Numbered from the stretch's first letter, positions 46,133 through 57,057 are shown. The stretch is DNA of 64,000 nucleotides from Cauispirillum nitrogeniifigens (GCF_049800675.1 NZ_JBLOOT010000003.1:396557-460556), one strand, 5' to 3'. Translations and numbers: made by a program. Notes: generated by a model not told the origin, from the letters alone.

Positions 46133-47439
46133 CCCCGCAAGAGCTTCTGCGCCTGGACCGCCGCCATGTCTGGCACCCCTTCACCCAGGCCGCCACGGCG
46201 CCCGAGCCGCCGCTGATCGTGTCGGGCCGGGGCACCGAACTGGTCGCCGCCGACGGGTCGGTGCTGCTGGACATGATCTCGTCGTGGTGGGTCATCCTGC
46301 ATGGCCACGCCCACCCCGACATCGCCCGCGCGGTGGGCGAGCAGGCCGCGCGCCTGGAGCAGGTCATCTTCGCCGGATTCACCCACGAGCCCGCCGCCCG
46401 CCTGGCCGGCCGCATCGCCGGCCTGCTGCCCGACCCGCTCAACCGGGTGTTCTTCTCCGACAACGGCTCCACCGCCGTGGAGGTGGCCCTGAAGGCCGCC
46501 CTGCAATGCCGCCGCAACGAGGGCGACAGCGCCCGCACGCGGTTCATCGCCTTCGACGGCGGCTACCATGGCGACACCGTGGGCGCCATGTCGGCCGGCG
46601 TGTCGTCGCACTTCTTCGACGCCTGGCGGGAGATGCTGTTCCCTGTCGACATCCTGCCCGTGCCCGCCACCTGGGACGGCGACACCGACCTGGAGGCCAA
46701 GGAGGCCGCCGCCCTGGAGGCCCTGGACCGCCACCTCGACGCCCACGGCGCCACCACCGTCGCGGCCATCATCGAGCCGCTGGTGCAGGGCGCCTCGGGC
46801 ATGCGGATGCACCGGCCCGCGTGGCTGGCCGCCGTGGTGGCGCGCCTGAAGGCTGCCGGGGTGCTGGTGATCTTCGACGAGGTGATGACCGGCTTCGGCC
46901 GCACCGGCGAGATCTTCGCCTGCCTGGAGGTCGGCGCGGTGCCGGATTTCGTGTGCCTGTCCAAGGGCCTGACGGGCGGCTTCCTGCCGATGTCCCTGAC
47001 GGTGACGACCGACGCGGTGCATGATGCCTTCCTCGGCGAGGGCGTCGACAAGGCCTTCCTGCACGGCCACTCCTTCACCGCCAATCCGCTGGGCTGCGCC
47101 GCCGCCCTGGCCTCCCTGGACCTGCTGGAAGACCCGGCCTGCGCCGCCCGGCGCAAGGAGATCGAGGCCCTGCACCGCGCCACCCTCGCCGCCCTGGCCG
47201 ACCATTCCTGCGTGGCCCGGCCGCGCGTCCAGGGCACGGTGGCGGCCTTTGATGTCGCGGCCGGCGACAGTGGCTACGCCTCCGCCGTCGCCCCGCGCCT
47301 GCGCGACAGCTTCACCCGCGACGGCCTGCTGCTGCGGCCCCTGGGCAACGTGGTCTACCTGCTGCCCCCCTACTGCGCCACCGACGACGAACTGGGCCGC
47401 GCCTGGGCCGGCGTGCGGCGCGGGCTGGACGCGTTATGA
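46129..47439 (+). CDS. bioA: Adenosylmethionine-8-amino-7-oxononanoate aminotransferase
   Basis: BioA transfers the amino group of SAM to 8-amino-7-oxononanoate. This 436-residue class III aminotransferase starts LDRRHVWHPFTQ, has the BioA-specific MISSWWVILHGHAHPDIA (in part), DNGSTAVEVALK, FDEVMTGFGRTG and the PLP Lys in LSKGLTGGFLP. It overlaps bioD upstream and a small membrane-protein gene downstream by ATGA. With bioF, bioH-like, bioC and bioD, all steps from malonyl-ACP to dethiobiotin are covered except the shared fatty-acid enzymes; bioB is elsewhere. Confidence 0.95.
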   Translation: MTPQELLRLDRRHVWHPFTQAATAPEPPLIVSGRGTELVAADGSVLLDMISSWWVILHGHAHPDIARAVGEQAARLEQVIFAGFTHEPAARLAGRIAGLLPDPLNRVFFSDNGSTAVEVALKAALQCRRNEGDSARTRFIAFDGGYHGDTVGAMSAGVSSHFFDAWREMLFPVDILPVPATWDGDTDLEAKEAAALEALDRHLDAHGATTVAAIIEPLVQGASGMRMHRPAWLAAVVARLKAAGVLVIFDEVMTGFGRTGEIFACLEVGAVPDFVCLSKGLTGGFLPMSLTVTTDAVHDAFLGEGVDKAFLHGHSFTANPLGCAAALASLDLLEDPACAARRKEIEALHRATLAALADHSCVARPRVQGTVAAFDVAAGDSGYASAVAPRLRDSFTRDGLLLRPLGNVVYLLPPYCATDDELGRAWAGVRRGLDAL

Positions 47440-47729
47440 GCCTCGACGGCATCGACGTCTTCATCGCTGGCGTCAGCACCGGCGTGCTGCTCTACGTCGC
47501 CTCCTCCCTGGTGCGGCTGGTGTCGGCGCGCAAGGATGTGGAGGTCTGCGCCGCGCGCCTTGAAACCGATGCCTCGGCCGAGGCGCGGACCGACTACAAC
47601 GCGGCGGCGGCGTGGTACAACGACCGCCTGCTGCACGTCCCGTCCAACCTGCTGGCGCGGGCCATCGGCTATGCGCCGGCCCCGCTGCTGGGCGAGGATG
47701 CCTCGACAGCCGGGGCACAGGACGGGTAG
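47436..47729 (+). CDS. Small membrane protein resembling a centrally deleted LemA
   Basis: This 97-residue protein has one membrane helix (about 8-29), a short charged stretch LVRLVSARKDVEVC, and a C-terminal segment ARTDYNAAAAWYNDRLLHVPSN (49-71, in part) followed by LLARAIGYAPAPLL. The pattern aR-YN-YN-PSN-iA-G is that of the C-terminus of LemA proteins, and the start resembles LemA's N-terminal helix and following strand of charges; the central helices (about 90 residues in LemA) are missing. The ATG overlaps the bioA stop (ATGA), so it is translated with the biotin operon. Function is unknown. Confidence 0.72.
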   Translation: MSLDGIDVFIAGVSTGVLLYVASSLVRLVSARKDVEVCAARLETDASAEARTDYNAAAAWYNDRLLHVPSNLLARAIGYAPAPLLGEDASTAGAQDG

Positions 47730-47778
47730 TCTCCGCCCCCTTTCCGTTTCCCCATCAACAGATCCGGTTCCCGCTCCC

Positions 47779-50106
<2,328 letters not shown>

Positions 50107-50141
50107 ACACGTTTTATGCGCGCCCACGGCGCAACCTGCGT

Positions 50142-50190
50142 ATGATGTTTCTCCAGCGACTCCACAACTGGTCGACTGGAGAAACATCAT
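50142..50190 (+). promoter_or_regulatory. Hairpin covering the ribosome binding site and start of the S8 protease
   Basis: ATGATGTTTCTCCAG (50142-50156) is the exact inverse complement of CTGGAGAAACATCAT (50176-50190). Inside, CGAC (50157-50160) can also pair with GTCG (50171-50174) past one bulged A, leaving a 10-base loop. The right arm contains the GGAG ribosome binding site and the first two bases of the ATG at 50189. In mRNA the start would be buried. As DNA it could equally be an operator. Confidence 0.75.
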
Positions 50191-51277
50191 GGCGGACGCC
50201 CCCAAGAAGTCGTGGTCCCTGGACGAGGTTCGTGCGCGGGAAGCCCTCGGGCTGATCGGTGGGCCTCCCCATTGGGACGAGGTCAATGTCGCCCACATCG
50301 ACACCGGGGTGGCGCCGCACCCCACGCTGGGGGACTGGGTCGCCGTCGACCAGGGCGTCAACTACATGGAGCCGGGCACCCCGCCGATTGATCCGTTGAA
50401 GCGGGATGCCCCCTTCGCCGGCCATGGCACCCGCACCATGAGCGTGCTGACCGGCATGGACGGCGGCAACTTCGTCGGCGTCGCGCCGCGCCTGCCGGTG
50501 GTGCCCTATCGCGTCACCGACTCGGTTGTGCTCAACACCAAGTATATCCGCCGCAACGTCGGCGCCGCCATCCGCCACGCCGTGGACGTGACCCTGTGCG
50601 AGGTGATCAGCATCAGCCTCGGCTTCCCGGTGATGAGCATCTTCAACAATGTCCTGGGCGCGGCGGTCGACCATGCCTACGAACGCGGCATCATCGTCGT
50701 GGCCGCCGGCGGGCAGGTCATCGACACGGTCTGCTATCCGGGCAAGTTCTTCCGCGCCATCGGCGTCGGCGGCTACACCGGCACTCCGGGCCGGCGCGGC
50801 ATCTACAAGGACTACGCCGACGACAAGGACATGAAGGCCTTCATCGACGTCTGGGCCCCGGCCGACCCGGTATGGCGGGCCAACACCGTGCGACGGGACG
50901 ACGGCGCCATCACCACCGAAACCGGCTGGGGGGACGGCACCTCCTTCGCCACGCCCCATGTCGCGGCGGCGGCGGCCATGTGGCTGCTCCATCGCGGCGA
51001 CGCCATCGCCGAGGCCTATGACGAACCCTGGATGCGCGTCGAAGCGTTCCGGTGGCTGCTGCGCCGCACGGCGGTGGACCTGACGGCGCGCGGCTTCGAC
51101 GGCTTCGCGCGGGTGCGGCCGCCCAAGCCGCAGGAGAAGTTGCCGCGCAAGGGCGACACCGCCGCCAGCCACATGTGCCTCGCCGGCGGCCTGGACATCC
51201 CCGCGCTGCTCCAGGCGCCGCTGCCGCCCAAGGATGTGCTGACGGAGATGCCGCCCGCCCGCCGGCAGTGGGCGTGA
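50189..51277 (+). CDS. Subtilisin-like serine peptidase (S8) without signal peptide
   Basis: This 362-residue protein has the subtilase catalytic core: Asp38 in AHIDTGV, His79 in GHGTRTM and Ser252 in GTSFATPHV. The usual oxyanion-hole Asn (AAGN) is replaced: the strand reads VVAAGGQ with Gly175. There is no signal peptide or propeptide, so it is probably cytoplasmic. The C-terminal 80 residues are unassigned and Pro-rich. Its ribosome binding site and ATG lie in a long inverted repeat. The stop overlaps a GTG that could start the next gene, indicating translational coupling with a LecA-like protein. The target is unknown. Confidence 0.85.
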   Translation: MADAPKKSWSLDEVRAREALGLIGGPPHWDEVNVAHIDTGVAPHPTLGDWVAVDQGVNYMEPGTPPIDPLKRDAPFAGHGTRTMSVLTGMDGGNFVGVAPRLPVVPYRVTDSVVLNTKYIRRNVGAAIRHAVDVTLCEVISISLGFPVMSIFNNVLGAAVDHAYERGIIVVAAGGQVIDTVCYPGKFFRAIGVGGYTGTPGRRGIYKDYADDKDMKAFIDVWAPADPVWRANTVRRDDGAITTETGWGDGTSFATPHVAAAAAMWLLHRGDAIAEAYDEPWMRVEAFRWLLRRTAVDLTARGFDGFARVRPPKPQEKLPRKGDTAASHMCLAGGLDIPALLQAPLPPKDVLTEMPPARRQWA

Positions 51278-51663
51278 CGGCCATGCGGACGCTCGACGTC
51301 GGGGAGGAAGCTTCCCACCCGATCTCCAGCCGGATCTTCTGGGTCCACACCAGGATCCTGCTGCGGCCGGGGCAACGCTACGTGATGACGGCGGAGGGGC
51401 AGTGGGTGGACTGGTTCGTTCCCAGCACCGCGGCGGGGTCGGACCTGACCCTGAAGCGGGACAAGTGGCGCGTTCCCTCCGCCCGCCTGTTCAGCCTGAT
51501 CGGCGCCATCGGCGAGCGGCCGGACACCGCCTTCGTCATCGGCGAGCGGTGGGACGGCAGCGTCCCGGAGGAAGGCGAGTTGTGCTGCTTCGCCAACGAC
51601 CTGCCCCGCATGTACTGGAACAACTGGGGCTCCGTCACCTTGCGGGTACGCCGCACCGCCTGA
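51274..51663 (+). CDS. LecA (PA-IL)-like small protein coupled to the S8 protease
   Basis: This protein of 126-129 residues resembles the galactose-binding lectin PA-IL of Pseudomonas. The resemblance is in pattern: a strand V-x-A-x-G-x-W (VMTAEGQWVDW), LIGAIGERPDTAFVIGE matching the lIg-Ig-f-vG stretch, and FANDLPRMYWNNWGSVTLRV matching NDVPGTYGNNSGSFSV (all in part). Counted from the ATG at 51283, Asp106, Asn113 and Asn114 occupy calcium-site positions of PA-IL, while the Thr is Met110. The GTG at 51274 overlaps the protease stop; the ATG at 51283 is the alternative start. No signal peptide. Sugar binding is inference. Confidence 0.7.
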   Translation: MTAMRTLDVGEEASHPISSRIFWVHTRILLRPGQRYVMTAEGQWVDWFVPSTAAGSDLTLKRDKWRVPSARLFSLIGAIGERPDTAFVIGERWDGSVPEEGELCCFANDLPRMYWNNWGSVTLRVRRTA

Positions 51664-51729
51664 GCACTTTTACCAGTCCTTAGAGATCAGCGGGCTATGG
51701 TGTGGCGCTTCCCTGGATGGGTTTATCGC

Positions 51730-52266
51730 ATGCGCACCATGGCCCGCTGGCTCCTCGCCTCCCTGTTCCTCATCGCCCTTCCGGCCATCGCCGGGGCGAC
51801 ATCGGCGCCGCCCGCGCCGCCGCCGGCGGCAAGTATCCAGGCCGACTATGTGCTGGTGGAGAAATCGGCGCGCCGCATGACGCTGTGGCGCGACCGCCAG
51901 GTCATCCGGCAGTACGAGATCCGCCTGGGCCTCAATCCCGTCGGTCCCAAGCGGGTGGAAGGCGACAAGCGCACGCCCGAAGGGCTGTACACCATCAACG
52001 GCCGCAATCCCGACAGCCGCTTTCACCTGTCCCTGGGCATCTCCTACCCGGAACGCTGGGACCTGATCATGGCGGCGCAGAGCGGGCGGAGCCCCGGCGG
52101 TGCCATCGTCATCCACGGCCTGCCCGACGGCGTGGACCCGCAGAAGGCCCTGCGCATCCACCGCGAAGGGGACTGGACCGACGGCTGCATCGCCCTGACC
52201 AACAGCGAGATCGAGGAAGTCTGGGCGCTGGTCCCCGACGGCACGCCCATCGAAATCCTGCCGTAG
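51730..52266 (+). CDS. L,D-transpeptidase (YkuD family)
   Basis: This protein of about 178 residues has a signal peptide (LLASLFLIALPAIAGATS region) and a YkuD domain. The catalytic motif is split as usual: IVIHGLPDG with the His, then DWTDGCIALTNSEIEEVW with the nucleophilic Cys and the conserved Gly/Asn. These enzymes form 3-3 crosslinks in peptidoglycan or attach lipoprotein to it. The start at 51730 gives a normal signal peptide; ATGs at 51697 and 51739 are alternatives. A hairpin follows 31 bases after the stop. Confidence 0.88.
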   Translation: MRTMARWLLASLFLIALPAIAGATSAPPAPPPAASIQADYVLVEKSARRMTLWRDRQVIRQYEIRLGLNPVGPKRVEGDKRTPEGLYTINGRNPDSRFHLSLGISYPERWDLIMAAQSGRSPGGAIVIHGLPDGVDPQKALRIHREGDWTDGCIALTNSEIEEVWALVPDGTPIEILP

Positions 52267-52297
52267 CGCGCCGCCAGCCCCTTATACCGCCCGGCTT

Positions 52298-52324
52298 ATG
52301 AAACGACCCTCCGGGCCGTTTCAT
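52298..52324 (+). terminator. Stem-loop after the L,D-transpeptidase
   Basis: Inverted repeat ATGAAACGACCC (52298-52309) and GGGCCGTTTCAT (52313-52324) with a TCC loop and one A-C mismatch. It lies 31 bases after the stop. No T-run; a weak or Rho-assisted end is likely. Confidence 0.45.
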
Positions 52325-52423
52325 GCCGAGGCGGTGACGCTCATGCGCCGCGCGGGCTTGCCGGCCGGCGAGCGGTGCTTCGCAAGTTTCTTCATCCGCC
52401 GGCCGGGTTTAGCCCTCAGCCCC

Positions 52424-53008
52424 TCACGCCCGCACGTCGACGCGGGAAATCCGCAGCAGGCTCAGGCCGTTGGCGACCGCCCGGAAATCGTCGCGGGCGT
52501 CGAGCATGTTGCGGGCGCCCCGCTCGGCGATGTCGCGGGCCGACAGGCGCCCCGGCGGATGGTCATCGTTGGACCCGACGCCGATGAGCATGCCCTCGGT
52601 CCGCGCCATGACCATGCCGGCCTTGTCGAGCATGGCATGGAAGGCCGACGAGACCTTCCCATTGCCCTGCCCCGCCAGGCGTTCCTGGTGCTTGAACTCG
52701 CGGCTCATGTCGGCGGCGATGGAGCGCACCTCCCGCGACAACGCCTCCAGCGCACCGGCCAGGGGCCGCGCGCCGGCGCCACCGGGCAGGCTCAGGGCAC
52801 CGATCATCAGCGGTTGCAAGGCCTGAGCCATCTTCTCGGCGGTATTGAGGCGGTCCTTGAGGATCTTCTCCTCCGTCTCCCGGCGGGTGGCTTCCCACTG
52901 GTCCAGGATGGAGGTGTCGACCTTGGCGGCTTTTCCGCTGGTGGCGACGGCGGTCGTCAGCGAGGAGGCGCTGGCCGTCAGCGCTGACAATGACGGAAGG
53001 GTGATCAT
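52424..53008 (-). CDS. Unknown soluble alpha-helical protein
   Basis: I do not recognise this 194-residue protein. It starts with a Ser/Ala/Thr-rich stretch (about 1-30), then mostly amphipathic helices (about 33-65, 85-115 and 155-192), with no signal peptide or membrane segment. The composition resembles small secreted or flagellum-associated proteins, but nothing specific supports that. The ATG at 53008 follows AAAGGTG. It lies 101 bases downstream of prfB on the same strand. Codon use looks like the neighbours. Confidence 0.65.
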   Translation of the reverse strand: MITLPSLSALTASASSLTTAVATSGKAAKVDTSILDQWEATRRETEEKILKDRLNTAEKMAQALQPLMIGALSLPGGAGARPLAGALEALSREVRSIAADMSREFKHQERLAGQGNGKVSSAFHAMLDKAGMVMARTEGMLIGVGSNDDHPPGRLSARDIAERGARNMLDARDDFRAVANGLSLLRISRVDVRA

Positions 53009-53109
53009 GACGGCACCTTTCTGGTGGCTCTGCACGTCCTGGCAGTATGCGCCCCTGAAAGGCGCCGTCAATGATCCTGAACACCCATGCCCCGGTCGCC
53101 GGGGCCGGA

Positions 53110-54232
53110 TCAGGCGTCGGCCTTGTCGGCCTCCCCCTGGATACGGGCGGCCAGGGCGGCGGACATGAACTGGTCGAGGTCGCCGTCGAGCACGCCGCCG
53201 GTGTCCGACGTCTCCACGCCGGTGCGCAGATCCTTCACCATCTGGTAGGGTTGCAGGACGTAGGAGCGGATCTGGTGGCCCCAGCCGATCTCCGTCTTGC
53301 TGTCGGCCAGAGCCTGGGCCTCGGCCTCGCGGCGCTGCAACTCCGCCTCGTACAGGCGGGCACGCAGCATGGCCCACGCCTTGTCGCGGTTCTTGTGCTG
53401 CGACCGCTCGGCCTGGCAGGCGACCACGATGCCCGAGGGCAAGTGGGTGATGCGCACCGCCGAGTCGGTCCGGTTGACGTGCTGCCCGCCCGCGCCCGAG
53501 GCGCGGTAGGTGTCGATGCGGCAGTCGGCCGGGTTGATGTCGATGGTGATGGTATCGTCCACCACCGGATAGACCCACACCGAACTGAACGAGGTGTGGC
53601 GCCGCGCCGAGCTGTCGAACGGCGAGATGCGCACCAGCCGGTGCACGCCGCTTTCCGTCTTCAGCCAGCCATAGGCGTTGTGGCCGGTGATCTGCAAGGT
53701 CGCCGACTTGATGCCGGCTTCTTCGCCGCCGCTCTCTTCGACCAACTCCACCTTGTACTTGTGGGCTTCGGCCCAGCGCGTGTACATGCGCATCATCATC
53801 AAGGCCCAGTCCTGGGCCTCGGTGCCGCCGGCGCCGGCGTTGATTTCCAGGAAGCAGTCGAAGCCGTCGGCCTCGCCCGACAGCAGCGTCTCCAGCTGCC
53901 GCTTGGCGGCCTCCTCGCGCATCGCGCGGAGTTGGGCCATGCCTTCCTCGACGGTGTCCTCGTCGCCCTCGGCCTCGCCGAGTTCGATCAGGGTCACCGC
54001 GTCGTCCAGGCTGCCCTCCAGGCGGCGATAGCCGCCGATGGCGTATTCCAGGTGGTTGCGCTCCTGCATCAGCTTCTGGGCCTTGGCAGGATCGTTCCAC
54101 AGGTTGGGGTCTTCAGCCTGGGCGTTCAGTTCGTCGAGACGGAGAAGGGCCTGTTCCCAGTCAAAGATGCCTCCTCAGCAGGGCCATCGCCTGCTTGATC
54201 TCGTGAGTGATCGTTTCCGCTTCGGCGCGCAT
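53110..54232 (-). CDS. prfB: Peptide chain release factor 2 with programmed +1 frameshift
   Basis: RF2 terminates translation at UGA and UAA. The gene is in two frames: codons 1-23 run from the ATG at 54232 to CTT (54166-54164), followed by an in-frame TGA (54163-54161); a +1 shift gives GAC and continues from 54162 to 53110, for about 373 residues. The slippery CTTTGA preceded by AGGAGG with three bases between is the same design as E. coli prfB. The SPF anticodon-like tripeptide is in VRISPFDSSARRH, and the catalytic GGQ is in SGAGGQHVN. A hairpin separates it from mrcA upstream. Confidence 0.96.
54161..54175 (-). promoter_or_regulatory. prfB frameshift signal
   Basis: On the minus strand AGGAGG (54175-54170), a three-base spacer CAT, then CTT TGA (54166-54161) followed by C. 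The internal Shine-Dalgarno-like element and the CUU UGA C site promote +1 slippage when RF2 is scarce, giving autoregulation in known systems. Confidence 0.93.
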
Positions 54233-54260
54233 GGGTCTTCCTTTGGCGTCTGACGTTGAG

Positions 54261-54284
54261 GCCCCGTTTTAGGACAAACGGGGC
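54261..54284 (-). terminator. Stem-loop between mrcA and prfB
   Basis: Perfect 9-bp inverted repeat GCCCCGTTT (54261-54269) and AAACGGGGC (54276-54284) with a six-base loop, between the mrcA stop (54314) and prfB start (54232). No T-run follows on the minus strand, so it may attenuate rather than fully stop transcription. Confidence 0.5.
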
Positions 54285-54313
54285 GCTGGCTCAACCGGCT
54301 CGCTGCCCCGCCG

Positions 54314-56920
54314 TCAGTAGAGGCCTCCGGCGCGCGGCGCTTCGCGCTGGGACGGGGCGCGCGGGGCCAGCGTATACGGCGGAGTGTACGGCGTGGCGGG
54401 CGCCGCGCCCACCGGGGCGGCCGGCGCGGGGGACGCGGGCGGTGACGGTTCGCCGACGCTGCCGGCGCCGTCGATGACCACCGTGGCCGGGGCGCTGCCG
54501 TCGCCGTAGGTGTCGTCGGGGGCCGACAGGTCGAAGGGCGCCGAACCGTCGAGCACCGGGTCGGCGGCGGCCACCGGCACGTTGCCGGTCTTGAACGCCT
54601 CCAGAATCACCTTGGTGTCGCCGGGCATGGCGATGCGCCCGGTGTCGTGGTTGACGCGCACCAGCTGGATGCCGCGCGGCACGGCGAACGGGCGCACCGG
54701 CGTGCCCTTCAGCGCCTCGCGCATGAAGTCGTGGAACACCGGCAGGGCGACGGACGAGCCGGTTTCCTTGGCGCCCAGGGTCCTGGGCACGTCGAAGCCG
54801 ACGAACACGCCCACCACCAGATCGGGGGTGAAGCCGATGAACCAGGCGTCGAAGCTTTCATTGGTGGTGCCGGTCTTGCCGGCCAGCGGCACGCCCAGGT
54901 CGCGCAGGCGGCGGCCGGTGCCGTTCTCGATCACGCCTTCCATGATGTGTACGATCTGGTAGACCGAGCGCGGATCGGCGATCTGCTCGCGGGTGTCGGG
55001 AAGCTGCGGCATCGGCTGGCCGGTCCAGAACACGTTGGCGCAGCCGTCGCACGGCCGGGCATCGTGCTTGTAGATGGTCGCCCCCTTACGGTCCTGGATG
55101 CGGTCGATCAGCGTCGGCGTGATGCGCTTGCCGCCGTTGGCAAGCATGCCGTAGGCGGTGGTCAGGCGCAGCACGGTCGTCTCGCCCGACCCCAGGGACG
55201 CCGCCAGCAGGCGCGGGAAATTGGAATCGATGCCGAAGGTCTTGGCCTTGTCCGCGACCTTGCTCATCCCCACCGCCTGGGCCAGGCGCACGGTCATCAG
55301 GTTGCGCGAGGCCTCGATGCCGACGCGCAGGGTGGTCGGGCCGTAGTACTCGCCAGAATAGTTCTTGGGCTTCCACTTCGGCAGCCCCGGCCCCTGGTCG
55401 TAGACGAACGGCGCGTCCAGCACCAGGGTCGACGGCGTATAGCCGTTCTCCAGCGCCGCCAGATAGACGAACGGCTTGAAGGCGGAACCGGGCTGGCGCA
55501 GGGCCTGGGTGGCGCGGTTGAACTCCGACATCTCCTGGCTGAAGCCGCCGGCCATGGCCAGCACCCGGCCGGTGTGCGGGTCCAGCGCCACCAGCGCGCC
55601 GTTGACGTTGGGGATCTGGCGCAGGCCGTAGGTATCGGCGGGATAGGTGGTCTTGCCGTCCTCGCTCTTGGCGACCGGCTCGACGGCGATGATGTCGCCG
55701 GGGGTCAGCACGTCCGACGGCTTCTTGGGCGGGGCGCCGAACCGCTGCCCCTCCAGCCACTTGCGGGCCCAGCGCATCTCGGCGAAGGGGATCTTGCCGG
55801 CGGCCCCGGAGGGCAGGCCGATGGTCACGGCGTCGCCCGTGACCTGCAACGCCACCGCCACGGTCCATTCCTCGGGCATGCCGTCGGGGCGGGCCATTTC
55901 GGCCAGACGGCTCTTCCACTCGGCGCCCGGCGGCAGGGTCGCCAGCGGGCCGCGCCAGCCATGCCGGCGGTCGTAGTCGATCAGTCCGGCGACCAGCGCC
56001 TTGTTGGCCTGGGCCTGGAGACGCGGCTCCAGGGTGGTGCGCACCGCCAGGCCGCCTTCGTAGAGGGTCTTCTCGCCGAACGTCTCGACCAGTTCGCGGC
56101 GCACCTCCTCGGCGAAGTAGCCGCCGCCGCGCACATATTCCGTCTCGTCGCGCGACCGCACCACCAGCGGCTCGGCCCGCGCCTCGGCGGCCTGCTCGGC
56201 GGTGATGGCGCCGTCCTCCAGCATGCGGCTGATGACCCAGTTGCGGCGCTCCACGGCGGCGTCGTGGCGACGCGTCGGGTGGTAGTTGTTGGGCGCCTTG
56301 GGCAGGGCGGCCAGATAGGCGGCCTCGGCGACGGTCAACTGGTCCAGGGACTTGTTGAAGTAGTTCATGGCCGCCGCGGCGACGCCGTAGGACCCGAACC
56401 CCAGGTAGATCTCGTTGAGGTACAGCTCCAGGATATGGTCCTTGGAGAAGGTCTGTTCGATGCGCAGGGCGAGGATGGCTTCCTTGGCCTTGCGGTCGAA
56501 CGACACCTCGTTGGTCAGCAGGAAGTTCTTGGCCACCTGCTGGGTGATGGTCGAGGCGCCGACCGGGCGGCGGTTGCTGCCCATGTTCTTGACGTTGGTG
56601 ATCACCGCGCGCGCCAGGCCCATGACGTCCAGGCCCGGATGGCTGTAGAACGACTTGTCCTCGGCCGACAGGAAGGCCTGGATGACGGCGCGCGGCATGG
56701 CCTTCAGCGGCGTGAAGACGCGGCGTTCGGTGGCGTACTCGGTGATCAGGCGGCCGTCGCCGGCATACAGGCGGGTCGTCACCGGCGGCTCGTAGTCGGC
56801 CAGTTGGCGGTAGTCGGGCAGGCCGCGCCCGAAGTGCCAGAACACATAGCCCACCGCCCCCACGCCGGCCACGGCCAGCAGGAAGACGACGCTGAAGGTG
56901 ATCACCAGAAACCTGAGCAT
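54314..56920 (-). CDS. mrcA: Penicillin-binding protein 1A
   Basis: This 868-residue bifunctional peptidoglycan synthase has a short cytoplasmic start and a membrane helix (about 3-27), a glycosyltransferase family 51 domain (catalytic Glu in SAEDKSFYSHPG; QQVAKNFLLTNE), an OB-like insertion, and a transpeptidase domain with SxxK in PGSAFKPF and KTG in LAGKTGTTNESFD. A Pro/Ala-rich tail (about 790-868) ends the protein. It polymerises and crosslinks glycan strands during elongation. It lies 137 bases downstream of amiC and upstream of prfB, an order conserved in Alphaproteobacteria. Confidence 0.96.
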   Translation of the reverse strand: MLRFLVITFSVVFLLAVAGVGAVGYVFWHFGRGLPDYRQLADYEPPVTTRLYAGDGRLITEYATERRVFTPLKAMPRAVIQAFLSAEDKSFYSHPGLDVMGLARAVITNVKNMGSNRRPVGASTITQQVAKNFLLTNEVSFDRKAKEAILALRIEQTFSKDHILELYLNEIYLGFGSYGVAAAAMNYFNKSLDQLTVAEAAYLAALPKAPNNYHPTRRHDAAVERRNWVISRMLEDGAITAEQAAEARAEPLVVRSRDETEYVRGGGYFAEEVRRELVETFGEKTLYEGGLAVRTTLEPRLQAQANKALVAGLIDYDRRHGWRGPLATLPPGAEWKSRLAEMARPDGMPEEWTVAVALQVTGDAVTIGLPSGAAGKIPFAEMRWARKWLEGQRFGAPPKKPSDVLTPGDIIAVEPVAKSEDGKTTYPADTYGLRQIPNVNGALVALDPHTGRVLAMAGGFSQEMSEFNRATQALRQPGSAFKPFVYLAALENGYTPSTLVLDAPFVYDQGPGLPKWKPKNYSGEYYGPTTLRVGIEASRNLMTVRLAQAVGMSKVADKAKTFGIDSNFPRLLAASLGSGETTVLRLTTAYGMLANGGKRITPTLIDRIQDRKGATIYKHDARPCDGCANVFWTGQPMPQLPDTREQIADPRSVYQIVHIMEGVIENGTGRRLRDLGVPLAGKTGTTNESFDAWFIGFTPDLVVGVFVGFDVPRTLGAKETGSSVALPVFHDFMREALKGTPVRPFAVPRGIQLVRVNHDTGRIAMPGDTKVILEAFKTGNVPVAAADPVLDGSAPFDLSAPDDTYGDGSAPATVVIDGAGSVGEPSPPASPAPAAPVGAAPATPYTPPYTLAPRAPSQREAPRAGGLY

Positions 56921-57057
56921 GACGGCGCGAGTGCCCCTAAAGGGTTGGGTGCGGGACCGGATCGGGATGGCGGCCGGCCGCTGTGCCGCCCCGGCACATA
57001 CGGGCCAAGTGTGGCCGGATTATGGGGCGGTGGCAGTCGACGGGCCGGCCGGGTGGT

